DNA of 64,000 nt from Bacteroidetes bacterium 46-16. Its GTDB lineage: Bacteria > Bacteroidota > Bacteroidia > Chitinophagales > Chitinophagaceae. Both the position numbers and the translations under genes were made by a program. Each line of letters begins with the position of its first letter. Within the stretch, counting starts at the first letter, position 1. A model generated the notes under the pieces. That model was not told the origin of the DNA. It saw nothing but the letters and a program-made list of their open reading frames with translations, and searched no databases. Where the stretch lies: contig MKUN01000045.1 of assembly GCA_001897835.1 (NCBI GenBank), positions 124,001 to 188,000 on the forward strand, in the 5' to 3' direction. This document shows positions 17,431 to 25,649 of the stretch, in pieces.

Positions 17431-17457
17431 TGAAAAAGGGCTGCAACAGCAGCCCTT
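17431..17457 (-). terminator. terminator of the 17489-18826 gene
   Basis: AAGGGCTGC (17436-17444) pairs with GCAGCCCTT (17449-17457) around a 4-base loop. On the minus strand it ends in a run of T residues. Confidence 0.8.
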
Positions 17458-17488
17458 ATATGAAACAGTTTTTGTTAACTTATCTCTC

Positions 17489-18826
17489 TCAGTCTATTGC
17501 CTCGTATTTTTTAATGTAAAGTTCTACACCATTGTTCTCGTCGGTAATATACGCTGTTTTTTCTCCAAACAGGTTGATGATATAGTCATCGCTTAGTTTC
17601 TGTGTCAACGTAGCGCGGGTTATATATATACCGGGTTTTACGTCTTGTGCTATAAATGTGAAGGCTCCGTCTTCTTCTACACGGCGGGCGGTAATGATGT
17701 CTTTGCCGTTCACATTATGCAGGGTCACTACGGCACTGGCAAAACCGATCTCCAGTATCTCTGTTTTTTCTTCTTCGAACAGGCCGCTCGCATCCAGCTT
17801 CAGGTCCACGGTTACCTCTTTTATTATTTCGGGCTCTTCATATAAATGCTGTTGCCTTTCATCATTGCTCACACGTCGTCCCGGCATCGCTTCCATGCGG
17901 GTATCTGCTCTATGTTCATGATGTGTTATTTGCTGTGTGCCCGTACTGGTGGCAGAACTGCCCGTTGCTATATTCTCGGGCAAGAGCACATCTTTAAACC
18001 GCTCCAGCAGGCTCATTAACCGTCCCGAGAACAAGCCAGCTACGAATGAGAATACGATCATCCCCTCATTGGTATTCACCTCTATTACATTTCGGTGTTT
18101 AATATAGTTGTAGGTAAGTATTACAATAATAGTACTGAAGGGGGCATAGAATAGTTTGGCTACCTGGTAAGGGATCTCATAACCCTCAAATGCTGTTTTT
18201 CCAAGCCTGCTCATATTCCCTAAGGCAAAAATGCTGCTGCATATCACACCTATGATCACCCAGAATACTACTTCGAAATATACAGTTGCACCCGTAAGCC
18301 AGAAGTAACATTTCACCCTGAGCTTTACCTGCGCCAGGAATGATACAACCTCCTGCGCACTGAAGCTGCCCAGGTAATCGCGTATTACATTCAGTTGGTC
18401 TTCTTTTATTTTATCGTCAAACTCGCTGCGTATGTAAAGCATCGCCTTGTTGATGCGGCAACTGTCATTGCAGATGTCTGCATGGGCAATGGCAGCAGTT
18501 TGCGGCCGGGCATTTACAATGGTATCATATATGGTATCACCCGTTGGTGAAACAGTCTGGCGGATAGTATTGTCTACTATCTGTACCTTCTCGGCTGGTG
18601 CAGCAATATCTTTTTGGTACAGTATCCTGTTGAGCTGTTGCAGCTGTTCTGTTGTGAACCTGTAGTATTGATAACCATTACGGATATAGTGGGTATACAG
18701 GTACAAGCCTATCCAGCATACAAGAAAAAGCGCAAGGAAAACGAACCATTTCCTTACGGTCCAGAAAGAGGCTTGTGCAGCACTACCATTATCAATGGTG
18801 CTTGTTGACATTTTCAAAATTTTCAA
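17489..18826 (-). CDS. membrane protein of unknown function with C-terminal beta domain
   Basis: 445 residues, not recognised. One membrane helix lies at about residues 25-47, a second hydrophobic pair at about 175-240 (FWLTGATVYFEVVFWVIIGVI and FYAPFSTIIVILTYNYI), and a third at about 255-275. Residues 85-165 form a periplasmic or cytoplasmic charged region; residues 295-345 are low-complexity and His/Arg-rich. The last 110 residues look like a carboxypeptidase-regulatory or PEGA-type beta sandwich (VDLKLDASGLFEEEKTEILE). A start at the second ATG (MSTSTIDNG) is possible. Palindromes and tandem TTTTCAAAA copies lie directly upstream. Confidence 0.55.
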   Translation of the reverse strand: MKILKMSTSTIDNGSAAQASFWTVRKWFVFLALFLVCWIGLYLYTHYIRNGYQYYRFTTEQLQQLNRILYQKDIAAPAEKVQIVDNTIRQTVSPTGDTIYDTIVNARPQTAAIAHADICNDSCRINKAMLYIRSEFDDKIKEDQLNVIRDYLGSFSAQEVVSFLAQVKLRVKCYFWLTGATVYFEVVFWVIIGVICSSIFALGNMSRLGKTAFEGYEIPYQVAKLFYAPFSTIIVILTYNYIKHRNVIEVNTNEGMIVFSFVAGLFSGRLMSLLERFKDVLLPENIATGSSATSTGTQQITHHEHRADTRMEAMPGRRVSNDERQQHLYEEPEIIKEVTVDLKLDASGLFEEEKTEILEIGFASAVVTLHNVNGKDIITARRVEEDGAFTFIAQDVKPGIYITRATLTQKLSDDYIINLFGEKTAYITDENNGVELYIKKYEAID

Positions 18827-19163
18827 AATTTCACCTTTCTCTCTGGTGGCCTCTGTATGAAGATCATTGCGGATAAAATGATCGAAAGCGATGGGCGGAT
18901 CCTGTTTAAAACAGGAAAGGAACGTGAAAATAGAATTTCCATTTCATTCACACAATTTTCAGGCATGCATAAAAGTGTTTATGTATGTGAATGAAGTTCA
19001 ATTATGCATGTAAAACCTTGATTATCAATGCTTATTTTAATTTTTACATTTTGTTAACAATCTGTTATTCACGTACGGCAAGGTATACATACATTGAGAA
19101 AATTCTGCTATCCTAATGACTTGTTAACCAGATATAAATGCTCCGTTAACCCATCTATAAAAC
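18827..19163. other. intergenic region with palindromes and a possible 45-codon ORF
   Basis: This stretch has no gene above 60 codons. It contains a perfect 15-base palindrome CCTGTTTAAAACAGG (18901-18915), a 10-bp inverted repeat TTCATTCACA/TGTGAATGAA (18943-18952 and 18986-18995) and, on the plus strand, an ATG-started 45-codon frame at 18857-18994 (MKIIADKMIESDGRILF...). The frame overlaps both palindromes and lacks a recognisable promoter, so I give it low weight. The palindromes may be operators for the minus-strand gene beginning at 18826. Confidence 0.45.
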
Positions 19164-19194
19164 TTTGCAGGCTATCAAAGTGTTGTCATCTTTG
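19164..19194 (+). promoter_or_regulatory. promoter of the small transcript (TTTG-N19-CATCTTTG)
   Basis: TTTG at 19164-19167, a 19-base spacer, and CATCTTTG at 19187-19194 fit the Bacteroidota -33/-7 promoter with a single mismatch. The predicted start of transcription is near 19201, 97 bases before the small ORF. Confidence 0.65.
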
Positions 19195-19297
19195 TATTTG
19201 GAAACGAACAGAATAACGGCATATAGCAATACACAGACCTTGAGATCTGCCGCGAAGACAAAATATACGTAAAGCAAAAAGAGTAACCCTTAACTCA

Positions 19298-19408
19298 ATG
19301 TATTATATACCAATTCCATTAATAGTAGCACTACTTCTGTTGATACTGCAGTTCGCGCTTAAGTCAAAAAGACAATCGCATTCATATGAGCAGGACAATA
19401 AAAAATAA
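19298..19408 (+). CDS. predicted 36-residue single-pass membrane peptide
   Basis: ATG-started 36-codon frame: MYYIPIPLIVALLLLIL, then QFALKSKRQSHSYEQDNKK. A single hydrophobic helix (about residues 4-21) is followed by a positive, hydrophilic tail, the usual layout of small regulatory membrane proteins (KdpF/CcoS-like in shape only). It sits behind a good promoter and in front of two hairpins. There is no clear ribosome-binding site, as is usual in this phylum. I do not recognise the family. Confidence 0.5.
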   Translation: MYYIPIPLIVALLLLILQFALKSKRQSHSYEQDNKK

Positions 19409-19426
19409 GAGATAGATTAAAAACCA

Positions 19427-19449
19427 TCGGCGGACTATTTGTCCGCCGA
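19427..19449 (+). ncRNA. stable hairpin in the 3' part of the small transcript
   Basis: A 9-bp stem with core CGGCGGAC/GTCCGCCG around TATTT. It is not followed by T residues, so it is a structural element rather than a terminator; the following 100 bases up to the terminator are without an ORF. Confidence 0.4.
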
Positions 19450-19552
19450 GTAGCCGTGATAGCGCCCCCTTCTGTGCGAAAGGATGAAGCGTATATAATG
19501 GAGTATGAATTACCGCTTTTACTGCCCGCAATTTAGAAAGCCTCATTCATTT

Positions 19553-19580
19553 AAAAAACCGTGAAAACACGGTTTTTTGT
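19553..19580 (+). terminator. strong terminator of the small transcript
   Basis: AAAAAACCGTG pairs with CACGGTTTTTT around AAAA. On the minus strand it could also serve the permease transcript that ends at 19623. Confidence 0.85.
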
Positions 19581-19622
19581 TTCGGAAATTTTTCGTATAA
19601 GGGGATTTTTAAAAGAAGAGGA

Positions 19623-20678
19623 TCATTTCTCTTTTTCTTCCACGCCTATAAGGATGGCCCATGCCTTCAGGCTTTCCACCCGCTCACTTACGATCTTGAT
19701 AATGCCCATAATGGGAATGAAGAGGAACATACCCGATATGCCCCAGATGAGATGGCCTACTAATACGGTAATAATCGTAATAAGCGGGTTCATTTTTACG
19801 CGCGACCCTACGATACGCGGCATCAGTATATTGGCATCTACAAAATGTATACATAGAAATGATATGGCCAGTTCCAGCGCCTGGGCAGCCGAGCTGTTCG
19901 TAAATGTTACCAGCATACCTATTGCCATACCGGTATAAATGCCCAGGTAAGGGATGATATTCAAAACCGCTGCTACTACGCCAAGCAATATAGCATAAGG
20001 TATGCCCAGTATGCTAAGAACGGTACAGTTAAGTATACTCACCACCACCATCTCGGTAAGCAGGCCTAATACATAACTGTTTATCATGCCCCTGGTTTCA
20101 TTTACTGCATCGTTTACCTGGTCCCTGTATTTAGGACTGAATGAGTGCAATACGAAGCGCAACAGCAGCCTGCGGTGCAGCAACATAAAATAAGTATAGA
20201 TAAAGACGAAAATGGTCCATATCGTTAGCGTGGCTACACTGGTAAATACCGAGGTGATAGATGTGGCTGCCGTGGAAACTATTCCCTGGCTCGATTTGTC
20301 GAGGTAGTCTATTTGTTTCTTGCTGTCAATATGGTATTTGTGATACACCCAGCCCTGGAATTCGTTTAGCAATTGCTGTACACGTTCCTGCAGGTGCGGT
20401 AGGTCCTTGCTGAAATTGACAACTTGAAATGTAATAAAATAGATAAAACCAGCTATGAACGAAATAAAGACCAGCACGCATACCAGTGAAGCAAGAAAAC
20501 GAGGAAAATGCAATTTCACTTCCAAAAACTTACACATGGGATAAAGCAATGCAGAGATAAGCAGCGAAAAGACCAGTGGAATAAATACACCACTGGCATA
20601 GGATAAAATAAATACTGCCAGCACTAAAGCAAGCAGGATGAAAGCGGTCCTGGCATATAGCGGGTATTTTGGCTCCAT
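19623..20678 (-). CDS. AI-2E family transporter (PerM/YdiK-like permease)
   Basis: 351 residues with about eight membrane helices, arranged as N-terminal pairs, a soluble loop (about residues 85-150, LQERVQQLLNEFQGWV), and a C-terminal bundle with GLLTEMVVVSILN, GVVAAVLNIIPYLG and NPLITIITVLVGHLIWG, all family blocks. Members have been tied to autoinducer-2 export and to Na+/H+ antiport; the substrate here is not known. The gene is a single unit, convergent with the small transcript. Confidence 0.88.
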   Translation of the reverse strand: MEPKYPLYARTAFILLALVLAVFILSYASGVFIPLVFSLLISALLYPMCKFLEVKLHFPRFLASLVCVLVFISFIAGFIYFITFQVVNFSKDLPHLQERVQQLLNEFQGWVYHKYHIDSKKQIDYLDKSSQGIVSTAATSITSVFTSVATLTIWTIFVFIYTYFMLLHRRLLLRFVLHSFSPKYRDQVNDAVNETRGMINSYVLGLLTEMVVVSILNCTVLSILGIPYAILLGVVAAVLNIIPYLGIYTGMAIGMLVTFTNSSAAQALELAISFLCIHFVDANILMPRIVGSRVKMNPLITIITVLVGHLIWGISGMFLFIPIMGIIKIVSERVESLKAWAILIGVEEKEK

Positions 20679-20842
20679 GTTATATCAAACCTAATTGAAT
20701 TGTACCGGTGTAAAAAATTTTGTTTTTTTAATTCATTAAAAAACAGTGCCAGCTACATAAAATTAAAAATGGGGATAAATACCTGTAGCCCATATAAAGT
20801 TACAATTAGCTTTTCATTTATTTTTGATGAACACATTTTTGA

Positions 20843-21454
20843 GTGAAACGGTACTTTAAAAAAGATATTTTGGAAGCAGGTTGCGATGAGGCGGGCCGTG
20901 GTTGCCTGGCAGGTCCCGTATTTGCTGCTGCGGTCATACTACCCAAAACTTTCCGTCACCCGTTGCTCAACGACAGTAAGCAACTCTCAGAAGAAGAAAG
21001 GGATAAATTAAGACCCCTGATAGAACGTAAAGCGCTGGCCTGGGCCGTGGCAATGGTTGACCACGAAGAGATAGACCGCATCAATATCCTTAAAGCATCT
21101 TTTAAGGCCATGCATCTTGCCGTCGATCAGTTGAATATACGCCCCGAGCTGCTCCTTATCGATGGCAACAGGTTCACGCCTTATTTGGGTATAGCCCATC
21201 ATTGCGTGGTGCAGGGCGATGCGATATATGCCTCAATAGCTGCAGCGAGTGTCCTGGCCAAAACACACCGTGATGAATATATGTACCGGCTTCATGAAGC
21301 ACATCCGCAATATGGCTGGAACGATAATAAAGGATATGGCACAGCATTTCACCGGCAGCAGATAAAGCTCATTGGTCTTTCCCCATATCACCGGAAGACA
21401 TTTGGTATCTGCAATGGTATGGAAGAAGCGTTGCCCCTTTCTGAGATCGGTTAA
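20843..21454 (+). CDS. rnhB: ribonuclease HII
   Basis: 203 residues. RNase HII nicks RNA-DNA hybrids 5' of ribonucleotides and removes misinserted ribonucleotides. The catalytic block is [16 protein letters not shown] (Asp15, Glu16), with LLIDGN and [15 protein letters not shown] giving the other acidic residues. The start is a GTG: it directly follows an in-frame TGA, and no ATG lies before the active site. The stop codon shares the tetranucleotide TTAA with the stop of the convergent kinase gene. Confidence 0.95.
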   Translation: MKRYFKKDILEAGCDEAGRGCLAGPVFAAAVILPKTFRHPLLNDSKQLSEEERDKLRPLIERKALAWAVAMVDHEEIDRINILKASFKAMHLAVDQLNIRPELLLIDGNRFTPYLGIAHHCVVQGDAIYASIAAASVLAKTHRDEYMYRLHEAHPQYGWNDNKGYGTAFHRQQIKLIGLSPYHRKTFGICNGMEEALPLSEIG

Positions 21455-22419
21455 GCTATCGGCAGAACTACTTCGAAGACAGCGCCCACAGGCTTGTTAT
21501 CTTTTATATTGATGCGCCCCTTATGCCGGTTTACTATTTTGCCGGTAAGATACAGGCCAAGGCCGGTGCCTTTCGTTTTGCGCGTTTCTTCATTACCTAC
21601 CCGGTAAAATTTATTGAACACTTTACGTTTTTCTTCTTCCGCAATACCGGGGCCTTCGTCGATCACCTGCAATACCAGCGCATGTTGTTTGCGATGCAGC
21701 TTTATACAGATGGTCTTATCCGTGGGTGTATATTTTACTGCATTCTCCAGCAGGTTGTTCACCGCCATTTGCAGCATTATCCGGTCACCGGTCATGTTGC
21801 AGTCGGTTTCAATATCTTCCTCGAACCGTTTGGGGTAGCGGCTGGCATAGTCCGATATACTGTCCTCTACCATCTCAGAAAAGTTGAATCGCTCTATCGA
21901 GGGCACATAACGTTTCCCTTCTATCTGCGAGGCAAGCAATAAATTTCCCGTCAGGTCATTCAGCCTGTCAGCCTCTGTTACACATCGCTCCAGCAGGCGG
22001 CTTCGTTTTTCTTCATCCAGTTGGTGCTTCGCCAGTGTTTGCAGGTTCAGCTTTATAGCAGCCAGTGGCGACTTAAGCTCATGCGTTACCGACATCATAA
22101 AATTGTTCTGCTGTCGCGATAGCGAAAGGCTGCGCCGGAATGAAGAATATACCACAGCCGCACCTATAAGGATCACGATTAGGAAAGTAGCTCCCTCGCC
22201 AAAATACTGCTTGGTACGCATATCTTTTTTGTGGATCAGATCATCCAGGTTGTGGTGGTAAAGTTGCGGGTATTTTACGCTGTCAATGTCTGTTGCCAGC
22301 AGCAGGCGCTGCTGCTCAAAGATGCTGGCGCTCTGCTTTTCCAGGCTGAAGCCCCAGAATACCAATGCTGCAACAACATAGGCAAGCAATAATATATGCA
22401 GGCTCGTAAAAATGCGCAT
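21451..22419 (-). CDS. sensor histidine kinase
   Basis: 322 residues. Two membrane helices (about 3-24 and 76-93) flank a short periplasmic loop of about 50 residues. The H-box is [15 protein letters not shown] (His113), followed by the N box ([12 protein letters not shown]), G1 ([10 protein letters not shown]), F box (FNKFYRVG) and G2 ([13 protein letters not shown]). It lacks HAMP and PAS domains. It is the last gene of yicC-gldH-kinase, 21 bases after gldH. No response regulator is adjacent; the OmpR-type regulator at 32064 in this window is a candidate partner, in the manner of RprX/RprY. Confidence 0.92.
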   Translation of the reverse strand: MRIFTSLHILLLAYVVAALVFWGFSLEKQSASIFEQQRLLLATDIDSVKYPQLYHHNLDDLIHKKDMRTKQYFGEGATFLIVILIGAAVVYSSFRRSLSLSRQQNNFMMSVTHELKSPLAAIKLNLQTLAKHQLDEEKRSRLLERCVTEADRLNDLTGNLLLASQIEGKRYVPSIERFNFSEMVEDSISDYASRYPKRFEEDIETDCNMTGDRIMLQMAVNNLLENAVKYTPTDKTICIKLHRKQHALVLQVIDEGPGIAEEEKRKVFNKFYRVGNEETRKTKGTGLGLYLTGKIVNRHKGRINIKDNKPVGAVFEVVLPIA

Positions 22420-22440
22420 GGTGATTTATTTTACCGCAGA

Positions 22441-22947
22441 TCATTTATCCCTTTCCACCCGTATGCCTGTTTGCAATACTTCGGGTAGCGGATTTAAACG
22501 CATGTTCTGCTCTATCTTCATTTCATATTTCCCCTTCTTTTTCAGGAAATTATTAATACCACCGGCGTTCATCTGGTAATCTATAGGCATCAGTTGCTCA
22601 CATATTTCACCCATGCCGCGTCCCAGCCACTTGCCCGATTGCTCGGCCAGTGGTATTTCCATACGTACTTTATGAAAACTGCTGTCGCCCGGTTGTTTTA
22701 TAGAAACAATGATCCAGATATTAGAGAAGGGGTAAGCATTCGTATGCCGTATCAGGAACGACATCTTATATGATGCTGATGTATCTGTGATCTCAAATTT
22801 ATAGGTAGGTATGTAAGTGTTTTGCCAGGCATTGCCCGGTATAGCATTAGTTTGCTGGTAGTAGGGCGATGGCATGCAACCTGTGATCAGCAGGGTAGAT
22901 AATAGAACTAAAACAGCACTGCGAAATATAGATACGCTCTTTTGCAT
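22441..22947 (-). CDS. gldH: gliding motility lipoprotein GldH
   Basis: 168 residues with a lipobox LLITGC (Cys24). The body has the blocks YKFEITDTSASYKMSFLIRHTN, YPFSNIWI and GKWLGRGMGEIC, which match GldH, a lipoprotein needed for gliding and T9SS function in Flavobacterium. It is 13 bases downstream of yicC and 21 before the kinase. Its presence fits a T9SS-bearing organism but does not by itself prove motility. Confidence 0.9.
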   Translation of the reverse strand: MQKSVSIFRSAVLVLLSTLLITGCMPSPYYQQTNAIPGNAWQNTYIPTYKFEITDTSASYKMSFLIRHTNAYPFSNIWIIVSIKQPGDSSFHKVRMEIPLAEQSGKWLGRGMGEICEQLMPIDYQMNAGGINNFLKKKGKYEMKIEQNMRLNPLPEVLQTGIRVERDK

Positions 22948-22960
22948 TTTTCTTTGGCTT

Positions 22961-23836
22961 TTATAAAATATTCAGCACTTGTTCTTTGGCCTTTTCCAGT
23001 TCATCCTTCATATGTATCACGATTTGCTGTATTGCAGCATCATTGGCTTTTGAACCCAGTGTATTGATCTCGCGGCCTATTTCCTGGAGTATGAAACCGA
23101 GCACCTTACCTTTTGATGCCCCCTCTTTTGTTGTCGTATCATGAAAATAGCTGCAATGCTGGCTGAGCCTGGTTTTCTCTTCCGAAAAATCCATCCTTTC
23201 TATATAATAGATCATTTCCTGCTCAAAACGGTTCTTGTCATAGTTCTCCTTCCCCACCATCTCGTTCATCGACTGTTGCACCCGTGCGCGTATCTTTTCC
23301 GTGCGCTGGGCTTCCAGGGGCAATATATCTTGCAGCAGCCCTTCTATATTTTGTATGCGTTTGTTCAGGTCTTTGTATAGTGCGTCACCTTCATGTTTCC
23401 GGTGCGCCATCAGGTCATTGGCTGCAGTTTCTATTACCTTTTTTATTTCCAGCCATTCGGCTTCTGCCAGCAGATCCTGTTCGGGGGCCACCACTTCGGG
23501 CATCCGCATCAGGGTAGGCAATACCTGTTCCTGTGCCAGCCCAAGCTGATCGGCTATTTGTTTCATGCTGTTGTAATAGAACACCGCAAGGCCCGTATTT
23601 ACGGTCATTGGTTTCGATGCGCCTTCCTGTCTTATGCTTACGGTCACATCAAGGGTACCGCGCATCAGCTGGGCATTCAGCATATTGCGTATATCCAGTT
23701 CATAAGAGCGCAGGATAGGGGGCAGCTTGGTTGCGGCGTCAAATTGCTTGCCGTTAAGCGACTTTATCTCTACCACTACCTGGCGGTCATTTATGGTAGC
23801 TTCTGCACGACCGAAACCGGTCATTGAATATAGCAT
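22961..23836 (-). CDS. yicC: YicC family endoribonuclease
   Basis: 291 residues, standard family length. The N-terminus MLYSMTGFGRAEA and the C-terminus (EIGREINTLGSKANDAA, followed by VIHMKDELEKAKEQVLNIL) are diagnostic of YicC, which cleaves RNA, including RyhB in E. coli. The N-terminal YicC domain and the C-terminal DUF1732 are both intact. First gene of the operon with gldH and the histidine kinase. Confidence 0.94.
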   Translation of the reverse strand: MLYSMTGFGRAEATINDRQVVVEIKSLNGKQFDAATKLPPILRSYELDIRNMLNAQLMRGTLDVTVSIRQEGASKPMTVNTGLAVFYYNSMKQIADQLGLAQEQVLPTLMRMPEVVAPEQDLLAEAEWLEIKKVIETAANDLMAHRKHEGDALYKDLNKRIQNIEGLLQDILPLEAQRTEKIRARVQQSMNEMVGKENYDKNRFEQEMIYYIERMDFSEEKTRLSQHCSYFHDTTTKEGASKGKVLGFILQEIGREINTLGSKANDAAIQQIVIHMKDELEKAKEQVLNIL

Positions 23837-23997
23837 AGTATTTATTTCTTTGCAGCAAAAATCATCAAACGTTTGCCAATAAAAAAACCTTACTCAAATA
23901 TTTATACGAAAAACCCTTTAAAATCGTCCTAAAAGTACCATAAATGCTAAAAGCAAGGCGGGAAATGACTATTTTTGTTTTATACCAAAAAATTTAC

Positions 23998-25422
23998 ATG
24001 CGGATTGCAACATTGATAGTGGCTTTGTTTTTGTGCCTGGGGGTTTTGGCCCAGCAGCAAAAAACTCAGCAGGCGCAGGAAACCCTAAACCGCACCGAAC
24101 TGGAGAAACAGCGGCAGAATATACTGGAATCCATCAAACAGATAGAGCAGGAGCTCGAAGCCACCAAGCAGAATAAGAATGCTACCCTCAGCCAGTTGAA
24201 GGATCTGAAAAGCAAACTTGCCGAGCGCCAGAAGTTGATCAGCAATATGAACCAGGAAATAGGCCAGATAAATAACAGCATACAGAATTCTACAACTACA
24301 GTAACCCAGTTGCGTCAAAGCCTCAGCGTATTGAAGACCCGCTATGCGCAGACGCTACGCTATGCCTACCAGAACCGCAGCTCATACGACATGCTGGCCT
24401 TCCTCTTTTCATCCAAAGATTTTAATGAGGCTATGCGCAGGGTCAAGTACCTCAAAAAATATCGCGATTACCGCGTAGAGCAGGTAGAGCAAATAAAACT
24501 TACCCAGGCCAAGATAGAGCACCAGATAGGCGTGCTGAACAACGAAAAGACACAGAAAGACGTGCTGCTCATGGCCCAGGAAAAAGAAAAACAGGTATTG
24601 CAGAAAGAGACCAGCGAAACCAATCATGTGGTGCAGCAACTTAAAGGGAAAGAAAAAGAACTCCTCTCCCAGATCGAGAAGAATAAGAGAATGACCCGCC
24701 AGATGGACAAGGCCATCAGCGATATCATCCGCCGCGAGATAGAGCTTGCACGCAAAAAGGCTGAAGAAGAAGAGCGCAAACGCCAGGAAGCTATTGCCCG
24801 TAATATGCCTTCGCAACCCAAAGTAGTAAGTAACAATACCCCCCGTCCTTCCGATAATAATACAGCTTCTTCAAAGTCTCCGGCAAAGGCTGCTGCAGAA
24901 CCTGAGCGCGAAGTAACTGACAGGCCTTCTGAAAAATACAATACGAAAAGATCAAGTACAGATTATAACCTGTCTTTGACACCCGAGGTGGAAGCACTTT
25001 CCAATAGCTTCGAGAACAACCGGGGCAAACTGCCCTGGCCAGTAGAGAAGGGCTATATATCCGATCATTTTGGTACCCATCCCCATCCCGTTGAGCAGCA
25101 TGTGATGATCGAGAACCTGGGCGTTGATATCAGGACAGGTGCGGGAGCCTCGGCAAGGGCCGTATTCGATGGCAATGTCACCAAAGTATTTAAGATATTC
25201 GGTACCGATTGGAACGTTGTGGTCAACCATGGCCATTATTATACCATCTACGCCCATCTTGCCAGTGTCAATGTGCGTGAAGGGCAGAATGTGCATACCA
25301 AGCAGGTCATAGGCACTGTAGGTACCAATGATGAAGGGGAGAATGTCATCAACTTCCAGGTATGGAAGGCTGTTGGTAAAGGTTCCGTAAAGCTCGATCC
25401 CGAAGGTTGGATAGCCCGCTAA
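23998..25422 (+). CDS. EnvC-like murein hydrolase activator with degenerate LytM domain
   Basis: 474 residues from the ATG at 23998, which gives a signal peptide (MRIATLIVALFLCLGVLAQ). Residues 20-250 are a long coiled coil; 265-340 are low-complexity linker; 345-474 are a LytM/M23 domain. The active site is broken: the HxGxD motif reads NLGVD (Asn373, Asp377), and the C-terminal HxH is Val450-Ile451-Asn452. YAHL is kept. Like E. coli EnvC it should therefore activate peptidoglycan amidases in the periplasm during cell separation rather than cut the wall itself. It is a single gene with a terminator at 25564. Confidence 0.9.
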   Translation: MRIATLIVALFLCLGVLAQQQKTQQAQETLNRTELEKQRQNILESIKQIEQELEATKQNKNATLSQLKDLKSKLAERQKLISNMNQEIGQINNSIQNSTTTVTQLRQSLSVLKTRYAQTLRYAYQNRSSYDMLAFLFSSKDFNEAMRRVKYLKKYRDYRVEQVEQIKLTQAKIEHQIGVLNNEKTQKDVLLMAQEKEKQVLQKETSETNHVVQQLKGKEKELLSQIEKNKRMTRQMDKAISDIIRREIELARKKAEEEERKRQEAIARNMPSQPKVVSNNTPRPSDNNTASSKSPAKAAAEPEREVTDRPSEKYNTKRSSTDYNLSLTPEVEALSNSFENNRGKLPWPVEKGYISDHFGTHPHPVEQHVMIENLGVDIRTGAGASARAVFDGNVTKVFKIFGTDWNVVVNHGHYYTIYAHLASVNVREGQNVHTKQVIGTVGTNDEGENVINFQVWKAVGKGSVKLDPEGWIAR

Positions 25423-25563
25423 TGGATCATTTACTTCCGTTTCAGGTCGTTTAATTCCTGTTTCATCAGGTATGCTTGCTATATATTATTAATGTCACAG
25501 TACTTTAGCTTCAGCTTCTCACCTTACGAGATTCAGGCACAGGAGCAAATAGTTAAAAAGGGA

Positions 25564-25597
25564 TTGCGGTGCATAGCTTATGCACCGCAAAATTTTT
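25564..25597 (+). terminator. terminator after the EnvC-like gene
   Basis: TTGCGGTGCATA pairs perfectly with TATGCACCGCAA around a 3-base loop, followed by AATTTTTG. Confidence 0.85.
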
Positions 25598-25636
25598 GTT
25601 TATACCCATATAGTTATATTGGCTGCATATTCGTGC

Positions 25637-25644
25637 TATTTTTG
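25637..25644 (+). promoter_or_regulatory. -7 promoter element of the flavin reductase gene
   Basis: TATTTTTG, an exact consensus match, ends 5 bases before the ATG at 25650, the same arrangement as dcd. Confidence 0.5.
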
Positions 25645-25649
25645 CAGCT

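Noticed and set aside
18857-18994. 45-codon plus-strand ORF as a firm gene
   Set aside because: It has no promoter or ribosome-binding site and overlaps palindromes that look like control sites, so it is only mentioned in the region entry.
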